A DNA stretch of 64,000 bases, from the NCBI GenBank assembly GCA_948474755.1, contig CAOLHI010000927.1, forward strand, positions 930,001 through 994,000. The letters run 5' to 3'. Position numbers and translations under genes: made by a program. The notes under the pieces are model-generated. The model did no database searches. It was not told where the DNA came from and saw nothing but the letters and a program-made list of their open reading frames with translations. The first letter of the stretch is position 1. Each line of letters starts with the position of its first letter. This DNA comes from Ctenosaura bakeri (taxonomy: Eukaryota; Chordata; Lepidosauria; Squamata; Iguanidae). Below are positions 10,312 to 22,135 of the stretch, in pieces.

Positions 10312-12877
10312 TTTCCACAGTTTGCTGGTTAACATTTAATAGGATAGGATGGCAAAATGATGAAGAAATTAAATGCCCTTTAAATATTTGCTTGGATATA
10401 TTGACTGCATTTCTTCAGATAATCCAATAGGAACATGTAAAAACAATATAGAAATTAATAAAAGAAATAAGGAAGAATAGCAGTCTAAAACTCTTAGTCA
10501 TGAGTAAATCTGGCCCTGGCAAGTACACTGGTGTCCCATTTGATTTGAAATGCCACACTGGGCATTGACTGTCTTGTAAATTTTGGTTGCAGATTGGCAT
10601 GCTAGGTTGCAATACCTACTTTCTTTACTTGTGATGCTTTATACTTTACTTGAGATAAACAAACTCATAGATGCTGCATCATTATCTTACCTTCATATGT
10701 TTGCGGACTATCCCTTATTTGCTCAGTCTCTGCAATTACATTTAACCGAACCCTACCTAGCTGATAATAAACCTTGTAACTATTTATTCAGATGATCTCT
10801 TTGTCCACCACTAGATGGAGGCCTACTATTGATCACAAGAACAACAAAAATCTATTCAACAGTTACCTAAACTGGGCCAATCACACTTTAAGTATAGGTC
10901 CAAAATAAACATTGGGCTTATGGCATGTGTTCAGTCTCCTTCCCTCCCTTTCTTAAAAGGAAAATAATAATAAATCCATGTACAGCATGGCTTGATTGCC
11001 CTGTAACACAAATGAGTAGGAACTTGATCACCAGTTCCATGTTTAATGCAAGAATAATGCATAGCTGGATGTGTGTGTTGACTGTTCATGACTATCTATA
11101 TAGTCCACATCATTAAAAAACATACATGTATTTTAGGTTTTGAAAGCCTCCTAAGCAATATACGATATACTTAGAGCTGTTTTGGATCAGTTACTCTAGG
11201 AAGCTTACATGTAATCTGCATGCCTAGTACTCTGCTTGGACATGGCAACTCTTCCCCAGAAGAGCAGAACGAAGCCTCCTGTAATTAATCTGTTAACATG
11301 TTTTACTGGCAAAATTTACATTAAGGCCTATTTAATGCCTTGTATAGCTTCTTAACAGATCTTGGAAACATTAACTGCATATCCTCCAACAGTCTTGATT
11401 TGGGAAGGACAGTGTCATAGCTGTTGGCTGGCTGTTGCCAGGCAATGGAGTGCCAAGATATTCCGCAAGCCAATGGATACACTTAGCAGTCCAATAAAGT
11501 TTGCCTGGTCAGGGTGAAGCAGAAACAAAGTGAAGTGTCAGTCCAAAAGTCAGTAATCCAGTGGGCAGCAAGATCAGATAGTGCAAAGGTCAGAGAAAGC
11601 AGGGAAATGATGAGCATGGAATTTGTAGCACACACAAAGGCCCGCAAATGCATGAGTTGTTTCTGGCATCAAGCCACCACTCTCTGCCTTCCTTAAAAAG
11701 GCTGGAGCCAGCTGGCTGTCATCCCAGCCTGATTAGCTCCTGGTGTGCTTGTGTCTGCTTGTCTTCCTTCAAGGCTGCTGTTCACCTGCAGAAACTGATT
11801 CCTGGCCCATGATAGACAGTCCTGATTAATCCTCTGTTGCCTCACTTTTCAGCTGCTTTTAAAAATGTCCAAGTTTCTCTCTCCTCCTCCCACTTCTCCC
11901 TTCTGTCCTTGGCTTATTTCCACTTGTGCAAGCTTAGTTTGTACTCAACTCAGTGAGGGTGGGAACACAATCTTGCCCTTCCCAGTAGGCTAGGGCAGGC
12001 AACTGTGGAAGCCCTGGGGGTTTGGTTAAACCTCCTAGGATACCTTGGAGGGCTGCATCCTCCACCACCCACATCCAACTACCGTTTCCCAAATATTTTG
12101 CCTCCAAATGCTCTATAGTGCCCTCTATAAGCCATGAGAATATTTTCATGATGCTTTTTGCCCTTCCCTTTTAGGCCCAGGAGAAGCCTTTTCTTCTAGT
12201 TTCCCTTTCCTGAGCCTAAAATCACTTGAGGGAACCAAATGTGGCAAAAATGCCCTCTCATACCTCCTAGAGAGTATTTTGTGGCAAAATAGAGGGAAAT
12301 TTACACTTTTTTTTTTACCCCAAGGGGCCCTGTGAGCCCCCAAAACAGCCCTGGGGAGCCCTGCATGTAGTTCATGGGCTATTCTTTGCCCACCTGTGCT
12401 GTAGACTCAAGCAAAAACAAACTGTGGCTGCCTCTCCTAGCTTATCTGTACCTTCTCATTAATAACTTTTGGCATCTTGACCACACTCTGATGCCTCTTG
12501 GTCACCTGCATCCAGGTTTTCATCTGTGAAAGGTGGGACAATATGTAACTGTCATCCATTTAGTAAGTTTCACCAATATAAATGATTGAATAACTCACTT
12601 TTTGGTCACAGCAAAGATTGGAATACTCTGCGTTTCTCACACAATTACTACCCCCCCCCCGGTAAACCCACCTTTTGTGTGTAGCCTGCCTCCAACATGG
12701 CAATATAATAACCAGTGGAGAGTGAGGGACATCTAAGAAAGATTTGGCTATATCCCTATTGTGAGGTACGTGATGTTGACATCATCCTGTAGGATCTCTA
12801 AAGTAAAGATTACCATTCTTTGCTAAGGTTCTTCATGAAGGAAGCAGTAAGTAACTTCAGCAGTGTTTTTCCTGCTG
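10312..12877. other. Intergenic, nothing recognised
   Basis: No gene or repeat family recognised. It includes a poly-C run at about 12650-12660. The open frames are short and unrelated to known proteins. Confidence 0.55.
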
Positions 12878-13215
12878 TGAGAAAGTCTTCAAAAACTACA
12901 TATATTTTGAAGCCTATTTGCAATTTGGAATTAATTCTATGAAAAATTCACATGGGTTTTTTTGTGTGAAGAAAACAGCATTCTCTGTTTTCATGCATAC
13001 TATATTTTCTATATAAGTCACCCTCATGCAATTACAACATTTTCTCTACAGGATTTCTTTTTCTGAGTAGACAAATTTCCTGTGCAAAAAATACTGTTTC
13101 CTATACATACAATGCTGTTTAATGTGTAAAACAACCATGTGCAAATTTTGTGCAGAATTAGTCCTGAATTGCGAAGGTTCTTGGATTCATGATTGTTCTT
13201 GTTAGGGTTTCTCAA
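12878..13215 (+). repeat. Unclassified dispersed repeat, copy 1
   Basis: Shares an ordered series of matches with 19783-20177: GTGAGAAAGTCTTCAAAAAC, GCCTATTTGCAATTTGG, AAAACAGCATT, TGTGCAAATTTTGTGCAGAA, TAGTCCTGAATTGCGAAGG and TTAGGGTTTCTCAACACT. No coding frame or clear terminal repeats. Confidence 0.65.
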
Positions 13216-13525
13216 CACTCAGAAAACATGCTTTTGATAATTTTTAATTTTTTTTTAATATTGTTTTCTTCCTTACTCCAAAGTCTACAAGGAGGCCTGG
13301 AAGAAGCCTTCACAGTTATGCATCTTTCTATAAGGACTTGGCCAGATGCTTCTCAGATCACCCCTCCCCTGGCACCAGACACTATGTGGCTGTGCTGGGG
13401 GCAGGCACCATGCAAAAAGTGGGTTTACAGGAAGAAGAGAGAGGAAACATGGTGCAGTTCTGCCTGTGGAACTTTTATGTTATATCTCTATGATGTGAGA
13501 CTTCATCCTTTATTTTTGGACTATA

Positions 13526-13601
13526 GTTGTTGTTGTTGTTGTTGTTGTTGTTAAACTACAACTCCATAATGCCTGGGCAATTCTAGGAGTTGTAGTAAAA
13601 A
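13526..13601. repeat. (TTG)n microsatellite plus short palindrome
   Basis: Nine TTG units (13526-13552), then an imperfect hairpin AAACTACAACTCC..GGAGTTGTAGT (13553-13601). Confidence 0.85.
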
Positions 13602-14511
13602 ATAATAATTTTTCTCAATGTGTCTTAGCTTTTTCTATGGCTAGCAAAATTCTGAAAATTAAGCAAACTTACACAGTGTTGAATAGAATAAAGACACTGC
13701 TTTCTTTGGCAAGGAATTTGGATCAGTGTTACATAATACATAATTCTGTTTTAATCCAGGGGGGAAAACACAGCTAGTCTCATTTTTGTCTGAAGGTGAG
13801 CTTTCTGAATGAGATGTTGATTCTTAAGTGATTTAAACACAGCTTCCTAGGTTTGTTTAGGTGCAAACACCAGACATGGCAGTACAATGCCACAAGGGCA
13901 CATTCTGTCTAAATGGCTCCAATCAGTATCCTTATTCGTCATTTTATTTGTGTCTTTCATAAATAATTTTCTCACATGTTAATGGTTCCTGCAGGCCATG
14001 GCTTTGCCAACCTAATTGGTATTATGATTTAAATGATAATTGAGCGTGGGAGTAACTCCACCCTGCCAATTTGTTTTCTTCTTTGGGGAAGAAATTGAGC
14101 TACTTTTTAAAGCAGAGGGTGGGAAGTCTAGGTCCCTGGTTGTATATTCATTTCGCTTGGCAGCTGGCCCAAAATAGATTATTTTGGATTGTTCTCTCAT
14201 TTTAACTGATTTAGACTGTAGCAGCTTCTGTTGTTTGACCAAAATGAAACAGGCTGCTGAAAGTGGAGTTCCAAACCTGCTCTTTCCAAAGCTTGGGAAA
14301 GTAACTACAATTTCCAAATTCTCTTAAGTCAGAATGGCTGAAAAAATAACTTTTCCATGCTCTGCCTTCTTCCTACAGCAGTCCCTCCAGCTCCTATGTA
14401 AATGTTATTAGAGAAGTCCTCTTGAATGAGTGAGCTGTGGCGGGAATAAGAACCCACCACAATCAGCCAGAAGTACTTTCCACAAGTTTGAGGAGCACAA
14501 GGGTTAGCAAT

Positions 14512-14622
14512 GTGTGGCCTTAGAGATGTTAGAATGGAGCTTCCACCATTCCTCATTACTGACTATGCTGACTAGATATGGTGAGAGTTGCCATCCAATA
14601 ACATCTGGAGGGCCACAAAGCT
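14512..14622. repeat. ACTACAACTCCCA-type palindromic repeat, copy 1
   Basis: GCCTTAGAGATGTTAGAATG at the left and CCAATAACATCTGGAGGGCC at the right form diverged inverted arms, the pattern of a short foldback family repeated across the window. Confidence 0.5.
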
Positions 14623-14760
14623 GCCAGCCCATGCACTATAGGATGGCAGATCTAGTTTCCATCCCTGTTGGTGTGGAACAATTTAAGTTTTGTTCATTCC
14701 CATGTTACACATAGTCCGCACAATGTCATTACTCACTTGTACTCCTCCCTTTTCACTCAC

Positions 14761-14780
14761 CCACACACACACACACATAC
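14761..14780. repeat. (CA)n microsatellite
   Basis: About eight CA units. Confidence 0.9.
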
Positions 14781-14850
14781 AGAGTAGTTCTTTGAGAAGA
14801 ACAAAAGAGTAGCAGAATCTTAACATATGTAGATGACTTTAGCATAACCT

Positions 14851-14940
14851 GCTATCCTCCAAATGTTTTGGACCGTGAACTCCCACCAGTTCTAGCCAGC
14901 ATAGCCAGTGGTCACAAATTTGGGGAGCTGTAGTCCAGAA
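14851..14940. repeat. ACTACAACTCCCA-type palindromic repeat, copy 2
   Basis: CTCCAAATGTTTTGGACCGT, GAACTCCCACCAGTTC, AGCATAGCCAGTGG and GGGGAGCTGTAGTCC: inverted arms of the same short foldback family, directly abutting a SINE. Confidence 0.6.
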
Positions 14941-14944
14941 ATGA

Positions 14945-15076
14945 CCACGTGCAAATGACCCACTCTCAGTCTCAAAGGAAGGCAATGGCAAACATCCTCT
15001 GACTGAATATTGCCAAGAAAAGTGTATGATACAGTTGCTGTCTTCAGAATTGACTTGAAGGCAGATAATAACAACA
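14945..15076 (+). mobile_element. tRNA-derived SINE, 3' fragment
   Basis: TCTCAAAGGAAGGCAATGGC, ATTGCCAAGAAAAGTGTATG and GACTTGAAGGCAGATAATAA with an ACAACAA tail match the SINE 3' half. Confidence 0.75.
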
Positions 15077-15118
15077 AAGTCCAAAACATCTGGAAGGCAC
15101 CAGAAGATGATTACCTCA

Positions 15119-15320
15119 GGCCGTTTCCGCACTACACTGTTATAGTGCTAATATTCCACTTTCAACATCCTGTGGAATTCTGGGGTTTGTAGTTTACTGA
15201 GGCCAAAGAGCTCTCTGGCTGAGAATTCTAAATGCCCCTCCCTAAACTGCAAACCCCAGGATTCCATAGGATGTTGAAAATGGAATAACGGCACTATAAC
15301 AGTGCAGTGTGGAAAAGGCC
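15119..15320. mobile_element. Foldback MITE copy E (202 bp, long form)
   Basis: Starts GGCCGTTTCCGCACTACAC and ends GTGCAGTGTGGAAAAGGCC. The centre is CTGAGGCCAAAGAGCTCTCT, as in copies B and H. Flanking triplets TCA and TTA differ at one base. Confidence 0.85.
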
Positions 15321-15802
15321 TTAGTCTTACTCCTCTAACTTTTTCAGAGACATTTTAACATGGGCTGTGACCTATTGGCCAGATAACTAAACTGCCACAT
15401 TCAAGGCAATCATGAGAAGTCTGCGGGCCACAAGACAGCCTAGATTTTACAGCACCCAGAAGTGCTCCAAATGTGCAGCTTGCCATAACAAGAGCTAAAA
15501 CTCAGTTGAGGCTTTTTATGCCTCCGAGGACAGACTAGCTCTCTTTGTCTTCAGTGCTTTGCATAAAGTATGAGACCTTAAAGCAGAGATGGGAAAGTGC
15601 AGCCTAAGGTCCACCTATGCCCCCCCAATTTTTGTTGTTGTTATTTCCAGGTCCCTACAGTTGCCAAATCTAGGGGATAAATACCTTCCAAACCACCTCA
15701 AACAGGCATTCACACTCCTGAATGCCTCCAGGACCAGCAGATTTCGTCCAAACATGCCATCCTGCCAAACAGTCTGAAGAAATCCCAATGAACCCAAAAG
15801 GT

Positions 15803-15878
15803 TGAGATGGACAACTGTGGTAGAATTGGAAGTGACATCTGTTGAGATTTTTGCTTCCCACCACAGTTGTCCATCTCA
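15803..15878. repeat. Perfect 19-bp inverted repeat (hairpin)
   Basis: TGAGATGGACAACTGTGGT at 15803-15821 and its exact reverse complement at 15860-15878, with a 38-nt loop. It is not part of the MITE or SINE families seen elsewhere. Confidence 0.85.
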
Positions 15879-17583
15879 GCTTTAAAGAAGCAGACAATTT
15901 GGCTTGAAAATGAGCACTATTCCTCCCACATGTCCAACTTCAAGAGCTCATCTGGCTGGCAGGTGCCCAACAGGCTGCTGGCATACTGATGCAGGAGGTG
16001 TGGAGGCTCTTGAAGAAGGGTGTGCTGTGTCCTAGAGCTGGCAATGTTGATCTAGCTTCACGATTCTCCAACTCAGGTTTCTCTGGTCTTTTTGGATCAG
16101 GAACCACTAGTATCTCACATTTGGCCTCTCTAGCAGTTTTTAGGCTTGTTGCATCTCTGTTAGAGTCACTGGTTTCTAAGCTTCTACATCAGTCTCCAGG
16201 TTACTTGTAGAATCTTAGGTTATGGCAAAATCAAATATTCACAGTAAGTGGTTTCCAACATTTTTCTACTCAATTTTCTTTTTCTCTCCTCTTCCCTGTA
16301 GCCCCCATGCCCCTCACTCTGCCTCACCAAGCTGTTCTCCCAGTGATTTGGAAAAGACTGGGAGGCAGCACCCTGCGAACAATCTACTCAAACCACTAGT
16401 CTATTCATACCACTATTAAACCTTTCTTATGGTCTCCATTTTATAATTGAAATAAATAAACTGCCACCTTGGAGAGAAGTTACTTTTGTTTTCAGCAACT
16501 AAAAAAAGGCAGAAGCCAAAACAGTTTGCTAATTTATTAAGTTCTTTTTGTTAATCACTCTTGTATAGATGAAATCAGTCTTTTAATTAGCACTAAAAAC
16601 CCATATGTTTCTTTTTTGTTTAACAAAATGCTACTTAATTGAAAGAGTGTTATAGGTCTGTAACACACACACACCAATTTACTGCTATTTGATATATGTT
16701 GAGATTATCTGGGATCATAACCTCCTATTCTGTACATTCTTTACCTTCTTTTTATTTCTTGGGAGGCAAGGTAGGGAAAGACAGCCGCACCACATGGAAC
16801 ACTGGGGAACAACATTATGATTAGGTCAGAGGATCCTCTGAAGATGCCAGCCACCGATGCAGGAGAAATGTCAGGAGAAAATACTAATAGAACACAGCCT
16901 CAAAGCCCAGAAAACCCACAACAACCTATGGTTTCCGGCCGTGAAAGCCTTTGACTTTACATTAAACATTATGATTACAGGAGTCCAAGAAGAGAGAGAA
17001 AATGGTAGCTTCCCTCTTCTCTTTGCTATATTGAACTAGCACATTCTCAGCATGCTTTCAGTTTAGTATGATGCAGATGACTGACAGGTGAGCCAGTACC
17101 TGATTGGAAGGGAAGAACTCAATTCCAAAACAAAGTAGTCAGAGGTATGTAGAGTATGTTTTCCTCACCACAGAGACAATGCAATCTTCGCCACACATCT
17201 AAGATTGGTTTAAAATAAGAGCTTCCGGGCTTGAAAGCATGTTACCTGGCATGATTATGGAAGACAATGTGTGGTTGAGTATGCATTTACAGAACCGTAT
17301 TAACACCAGTCATAAGAGGAATTATACTGACTTCCAGTTTGCTTTCAGCCGTCTCAATTTTTTAAAAAAAGGCTAAAAATCAGCCAAAAAGGCATCTGGA
17401 AGTGACATTATGTCACTTCTAGTGCACTGAAACATGTTGATGTATCTCCCGGTTGTTCCCCCTTTGTATTTGCCTCTCTCTGCACTAAGCTCTAAACAAC
17501 TCCAGATGAGGGCACATTGAACTTGCCCTCTTTGTAATCATAGAGGCCTGATGTCCATTTAGAGGAGTAGAAATTTTGTTATA
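15879..17583. other. Intergenic, one repeat fragment, otherwise nothing recognised
   Basis: Apart from the fragment at 16830-16957, no gene or repeat was recognised. Confidence 0.5.
16830..16957 (+). repeat. Fragment of a dispersed retroposon 3' region
   Basis: CTGAAGATGCCAGCCACCGA, TGCAGGAGAAATGTCAGG and GCCCAGAAAACCCACAACAA, then GGCCGTGAAAGCCTTTGAC, match a dispersed vertebrate repeat tail known to me by sequence but not confidently by name. Confidence 0.45.
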
Positions 17584-17992
17584 CAGTCAGTCTTCCATAT
17601 TTACAGGTTTAATTTCACGGATTTGATTATTTGCAAGCTTTTCCGATCCCTGCCCCATCCTAAGGCACTTCTGTTCCCTCTCAGCAGCTCCAATCAGGCA
17701 ACATAGCCCTTTGAAAAAAACATTTCTACTCCTCCTCCTCCACCATCAGCTGCTGGTTGGCATGCTAAGGATGGCTCACAGCACCACAAACCTGCTCCCA
17801 ATGGCCTGAGAGAGAAGAAGTCTAGGGAGACCATGCCAACTCCTTCCTCCTTTCCTTTCTCTGACCTGGTTTGGATCCTGCGTAGCCATTCTCCCCACCA
17901 TTCCTTGACTCCCTTCCCATTTTGATATTTGTGATTTTTCCACTCATGGGGATCCTGTGCCCCTAACCCTAATGAACGTGGAGGGCCAACTG
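17584..17992. mobile_element. pogo/Tigger-like nonautonomous element 2
   Basis: Ends CAGTCAGTCTTCCATATTTA and AACGTGGAGGGCCAACTG. TA flanks the left side and CA (a decayed TA) the right. Internally it shows GATTTGATTATTTGC and GTGATTTTTCCACTCATGGG, as in element 3. Confidence 0.75.
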
Positions 17993-18079
17993 CATACCAC
18001 CTGGTCTTTGAAAGTCACTTCTACTTGATGTTATGTTTGCACCAACATCACTTTATTTTTCGCATCTGCTAGAAATACT

Positions 18080-18213
18080 GCCTCCAAATTCTCCTCCTCT
18101 GGGAGCCTTTAAACAGAGATGGGATGAATATCTCTTTGCAGAACTTTGACAGTGTGTCCTGCTTGGCAAGTGGCCCTTGTGTTCCTCGCAACCTATGATT
18201 CTATGATTTTATG
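18080..18213 (+). mobile_element. CR1 LINE 3' end
   Basis: GGGAGCCTTTAAACAGAGATG, GGATGAATATCTC and GGCAAGTGGCCCTTGTG, ending in ATGATTCTATGATTTTATGA, the short tandem tail typical of CR1 elements. Confidence 0.75.
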
Positions 18214-19194
18214 ATTTCAGTAAACCTTTTTGAATTGAAAGGTAAACCATAATCTTATTGGTGCAGTTATTTGATATTATTTGCATTTTTCTATAGTACT
18301 GGAGAATTTCTTAGATGCAGACTGGTTTTTATAAAATTACAAATAAATACAAAAAATTAATATTTTCAGCAATAGTGTTAAGAACTGCCATGCTCACATG
18401 TTCCTTCTCCTCCAAACTTATTCACACACATTCTCCCTTTAAATCACATTGCATTCCTGCCTATTTTCCTTGTTCCAGTACTTCAAGAATTCCAGCTGTA
18501 AAGGCAGATAGATAAATTTAGCACAGATTGCAGAAGGGCAGCTATCTTCTTGGCTAGAAACAGAAAACCTGAGAATCAAGTCATTGTGCAGTGCAGGTGA
18601 AAGGCCAACCTGCTCTCATGTGAAAAATAAGCAATGGGTACAAGGTACACACACACCCATGGTTACGCAAGTTGTGCTTGCAATTTATCTGTCATGCGGA
18701 ATCTGCTCTAGGCTTTAGTCACAAAGAAACAGAGCAGTTTCTATATGGATTTAGGCATCCAAGGCAATATTGCCAATGTATTACTAGTATCATCAGATGG
18801 TTCTGTTATACAACAGACATTTCTGACTCTATGTTACTATGTCATTGAATCAGTACTTCCTTCCAGGTGCCTTTGAATAAATTTAAATAATCTAGAGAGG
18901 GACTGTTATAGATTTTCCCCACCTTCCAAAATTATATGCACACAGAACCAGGGCATCTGTTGTAGGATCTTTTCCAGGGAACTCCTTCTTGTAGGAAGTT
19001 TTGCTTCTAGGTAGCTCTCCTCAAGCTGTCCAAGTAATTTTTGGTTTTACCTTTATTTAATCAGACACAAAAGAGCATGAGAATTATTAAAGTATGGGAC
19101 AAAATCTGCCAGCATGGTTGATATAAACAAGCAAAGGATACATCCTGTTCATACGTGAGATGGTAGAGATGATACAATAGAGATGCTATTCTTC
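18214..19194. other. Intergenic, nothing recognised
   Basis: No feature recognised. Confidence 0.5.
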
Positions 19195-19204
19195 ACTAAT
19201 TTTC

Positions 19205-19258
19205 TTGAACACAGAGCACCTTTGAGACTAACTGAGAAAGAAGTTTCTTCATGAAAGC
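19205..19258. repeat. Short dispersed repeat related to 58165-58290
   Basis: AGAGCACCTTTGAGACTAAC and AAGTTTCTTCATGAAAGCA resemble the repeats at 52040, 58165 and 60692 (GACTAAC.., AGCATAAGCTTTC..). It is degraded. Confidence 0.35.
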
Positions 19259-19262
19259 AGTA

Positions 19263-19753
19263 CAGTGGACCCTCCACATTTGCAGGTTTGACTTTCATGG
19301 GGTTATTTGCGAGTTTCTTCAACCTTTGCCCACCTGCCCACCCACCCCCAACCTCAGGTATTGCTTCTCTGGAGGAACCTTCTCTCTTGGCAGCTCTAAT
19401 CAGGCCTCACAACCCTTTAAAAACCCACCCTGGTCCTCCTCCTCCTTCACCAGCCACTGCCTGACCAGCCAAGGATAGCTCACAGCTTAATTTCTCAGCA
19501 CCATAAACTCTTTCCTGACGTCTCACATGCCCAAGGTAGGAAATGGGTGAGAGAGAAGAAGCATAGGGCTACCATGCTGACCCACCCCTCTTCCCTCTGC
19601 TTTCCTTCACCTGGTTTGAACCCTGGGTGTTCATTCCCCATCATGCCTCAGCCCCTTTCCCCCAAATACAGACACCCATTTTGATATTTACGATTTTTCC
19701 ACTTTTGCAAGGGTCCTGTGCCCTTCACCCTAGCAAATGTGAAGGGCCAACTG
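19263..19753. mobile_element. pogo/Tigger-like nonautonomous element 3
   Basis: Ends CAGTGGACCCTCCACATTTG and CAAATGTGAAGGGCCAACTG, with TA on both sides (19261-19262, 19754-19755). At 491 bp it is the longest of the set and closest in sequence to element 2. Confidence 0.8.
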
Positions 19754-19782
19754 TAATGAATAATTTTAGCAATTTTCTTCGC

Positions 19783-20177
19783 ACTGTGAAAAAGTCTTGA
19801 AAAACTGTAGTTTTTAATGCCTATTTACAATTTGGGACCAATTTGGCATAAAATTTGCACATGGATGCTTTGTGCAGAAAACAGCATTTTCTGCTAAGAA
19901 ATGGCATTTGCTGTACAGAAAACAATACGGGCAGAAATATTTTCTGTTCTGTATGTTTCTTGTGCAAAAAATTGATGCTTTCTTTACACAATGATCACAT
20001 GCCAATTTTGTGCAAAATAAATCCCCAATTATAGTATTTTCTATCCAGGAACCACATTTCCCGCACCAAACATGCTGTTTTCTGCACAAAGCAAGCACAT
20101 GCAAATTTTGCACAGAATAAGTCCTAAACTGCAAAGATTCTCATCAGTCCAGGGTTCAACTTGTCAGGGTTTCTTGA
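19783..20177 (+). repeat. Unclassified dispersed repeat, copy 2
   Basis: Same order of blocks as 12878-13215: GTGAAAAAGTCTTGAAAAAC, GCCTATTTACAATTTGG, TGTGCAGAAAACAGCATTTT, CATGCAAATTTTGCACAGAA, TAAGTCCTAAACTGCAAAG and TCAGGGTTTCTTGATGC. The motif TTTGTGCAGAAAACA recurs internally in diverged form. Confidence 0.65.
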
Positions 20178-20667
20178 TGCTAAAAAAACAAAACAACCCA
20201 TGATTGTTGTCCATTTTTGCCAAATATTTTCAAATGTTTTCCCATCCTAATAATACAATAAGCCAGCTTTTTGCATGAGGAAAAAAAAATCCAGAGACCA
20301 GAGTTGCACCTACTTTTGGACAACATGCTAAGCAGACCACAGACCACAGCAGAGCTCTGTGGTTTGTTTATCTGCTCCCACTGCACGCAGGAGTGACCAA
20401 GCAGCATGCAGCCAGATGCTTCTTGCAACTAATAAGCCAGTGTTCACATGGATCCTTAGCTTTTGAAGTAATCTAAACCCGCCCATTGGTACCTATCTCA
20501 TAAAGACCAATGCAAGTCAAGAGTGGTAGGAATTGAATACAATTTCACCCAAGAAAACCAGCCTTGAGCCTACCTGCTTCTTGTCTATGCCCCATAGCAG
20601 CAAAAGGCAATCTGCAGCTGTATCATGATGAAGGGGACTTGAGGAACTTAGGAGAAGACAAACGCAT

Positions 20668-20750
20668 CACCAGATGTTATCCAACTGCCACTCCTATCAG
20701 CCCTAGCTAGCAGAACCAATGCTGGAAACTGCAATCCAACAACATTTTGA
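20668..20750. repeat. ACTACAACTCCCA-type palindromic repeat, copy 3
   Basis: CCAGATGTTATCCAACTGCC at the left; GAAACTGCAATCCAACAACA at the right. Confidence 0.5.
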
Positions 20751-21427
20751 GGCCATGCTATGTCCCTCCATGACCCATTACTGTTATGGTTTAAGAATTT
20801 TTCTGTGACGCATTTGTTCTCTTTCATTTGATGACTGTGTTGTCAGCTTCCTGCTGGAAGATTCATATCAAGACAAATAGATTTATATGCAAACATTGAA
20901 TGCAAACAAGAAACTTCTCTGTGCAGTTTAGGTATACTATATGACTCACATGTTTATTTTGAACTGTAGCACCTTCATGACAAATAGATTTATTGAGGCT
21001 TAACCTTTCATACAATTGAGTATACTTCATCAAATGTGTGATGCAGTACAGTCTGTGACTATTTTAAATAAAACTTAATGAACTGCTCACAACAGTAAAA
21101 TCACCAAGTTTTGTTATATAAACACTGGGAGTTGTAAGACAGCACAATAGTGGGAGAGGAAACCATTGTTCCTAGGGTCATTCTACAATCCCACTGTATA
21201 AGTGTGGAAAGACTATTGTCCTCTTTGGGCATTTTAGATATTTAATAGATGCCTGTAGTGGGATAGGACAATGATAGAGACAATAGTTTCCTGTTGTGCC
21301 ATTGTCCTATGTTGTCATTGTGCTCTTCCATTACAGGTATTAATTAACTTAATAACTTCTCACTGATTAAACTTAAAAACTTCTCACTGATTACTGTGCT
21401 GTAAAACAGCTTTAAACCTCTGTAATC

Positions 21428-21520
21428 CTTCAGATGTTGTGGACTGCAGTTCCCAAAAACTTTAGCCAATATAGCGTAATAGAGGAATGCTGGGAGTTGC
21501 AATCCAACAACATCTAAAGA
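21428..21520. repeat. ACTACAACTCCCA-type palindromic repeat, copy 4
   Basis: CAGATGTTGTGGACTGCAGT at the left; GCTGGGAGTTGCAATCCAAC at the right form clear inverted arms. Confidence 0.65.
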
Positions 21521-21617
21521 CCCACAGAGATTCCCATTGCTGCTGTAAATGTCACTTTGGCCAGTATCCTATGGAGTGATGAATAGAGAAATAAGTCCAA
21601 CATATGCCTGCATAGAC

Positions 21618-21828
21618 AGCCAGTGTGGTATAGTGGTGTTTGACTAGAACTTTGGAGACCAGAGTTCAAATTCCCAGTTTTAATCCAGGGGGCAAAACAG
21701 TCTTTCAGCCTCAGATGAAGGCAAAAGCAAATTCCCTCTGAACAAATCTGGCCCAGAAAACTCATGATAAGTCCCCCTTAGGGTCACCGTAAGTTGGAAG
21801 GGACTTGAAAGTACACAACAGCAACAAT
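21618..21828 (+). mobile_element. tRNA-derived SINE, near full length
   Basis: 5' AGCCAGTGTGGTATAGTGGT (A-box-like), then AGTTCAAATTCCC (B-box-like), GGCAAAAGCAAATTCCCTCT and the 3' end ACTTGAAAGTACACAACAGC. Confidence 0.85.
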
Positions 21829-21939
21829 CCCTGCACATTTTCGTTTTGTCATTACAGAAGTTAGTTTTCTTTTCCTCCCTTTGCAATGACCAACAGCTCT
21901 CCTTGGATTCACTGTTTTGCTCCTCCCTCCCTCTAAATG

Positions 21940-22135
21940 GCCATTCAATGATTTGTGGAGAACGGGGGGGGGGATCTGAGAAGTGTCTGGCTATGATCCT
22001 ATAGCCAGCTGCAGAATGAGACCTCCAGACAACCCCAGCAGATCTCAGATGAGGTGACCAGCCTGTATCTGGGTATGGGAGCATAGCCAGACACTTCTTC
22101 AATCCCTCCACTCTCCTCCCACCAGTGAATGGTGG
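21940..22135. mobile_element. Foldback element of a second family
   Basis: GAGAAGTGTCTGGCTATGAT (about 21979-21998) faces its near-complement ATAGCCAGACACTTCTTC at about 22083-22100. Outer segments CCATTCAATG and CAGTGAATGG also pair. A G10 run lies in the left arm. It is unrelated in sequence to the GGCCATTTCC family. Confidence 0.6.

Noticed and set aside
10245..10430. CRISPR-like or regulatory meaning of the CTTT run
   Set aside because: A plain tetranucleotide microsatellite without spacers.
13189..13554. 121-residue frame ending in poly-Cys
   Set aside because: The end is translated (TTG)n microsatellite and the start overlaps a dispersed repeat.
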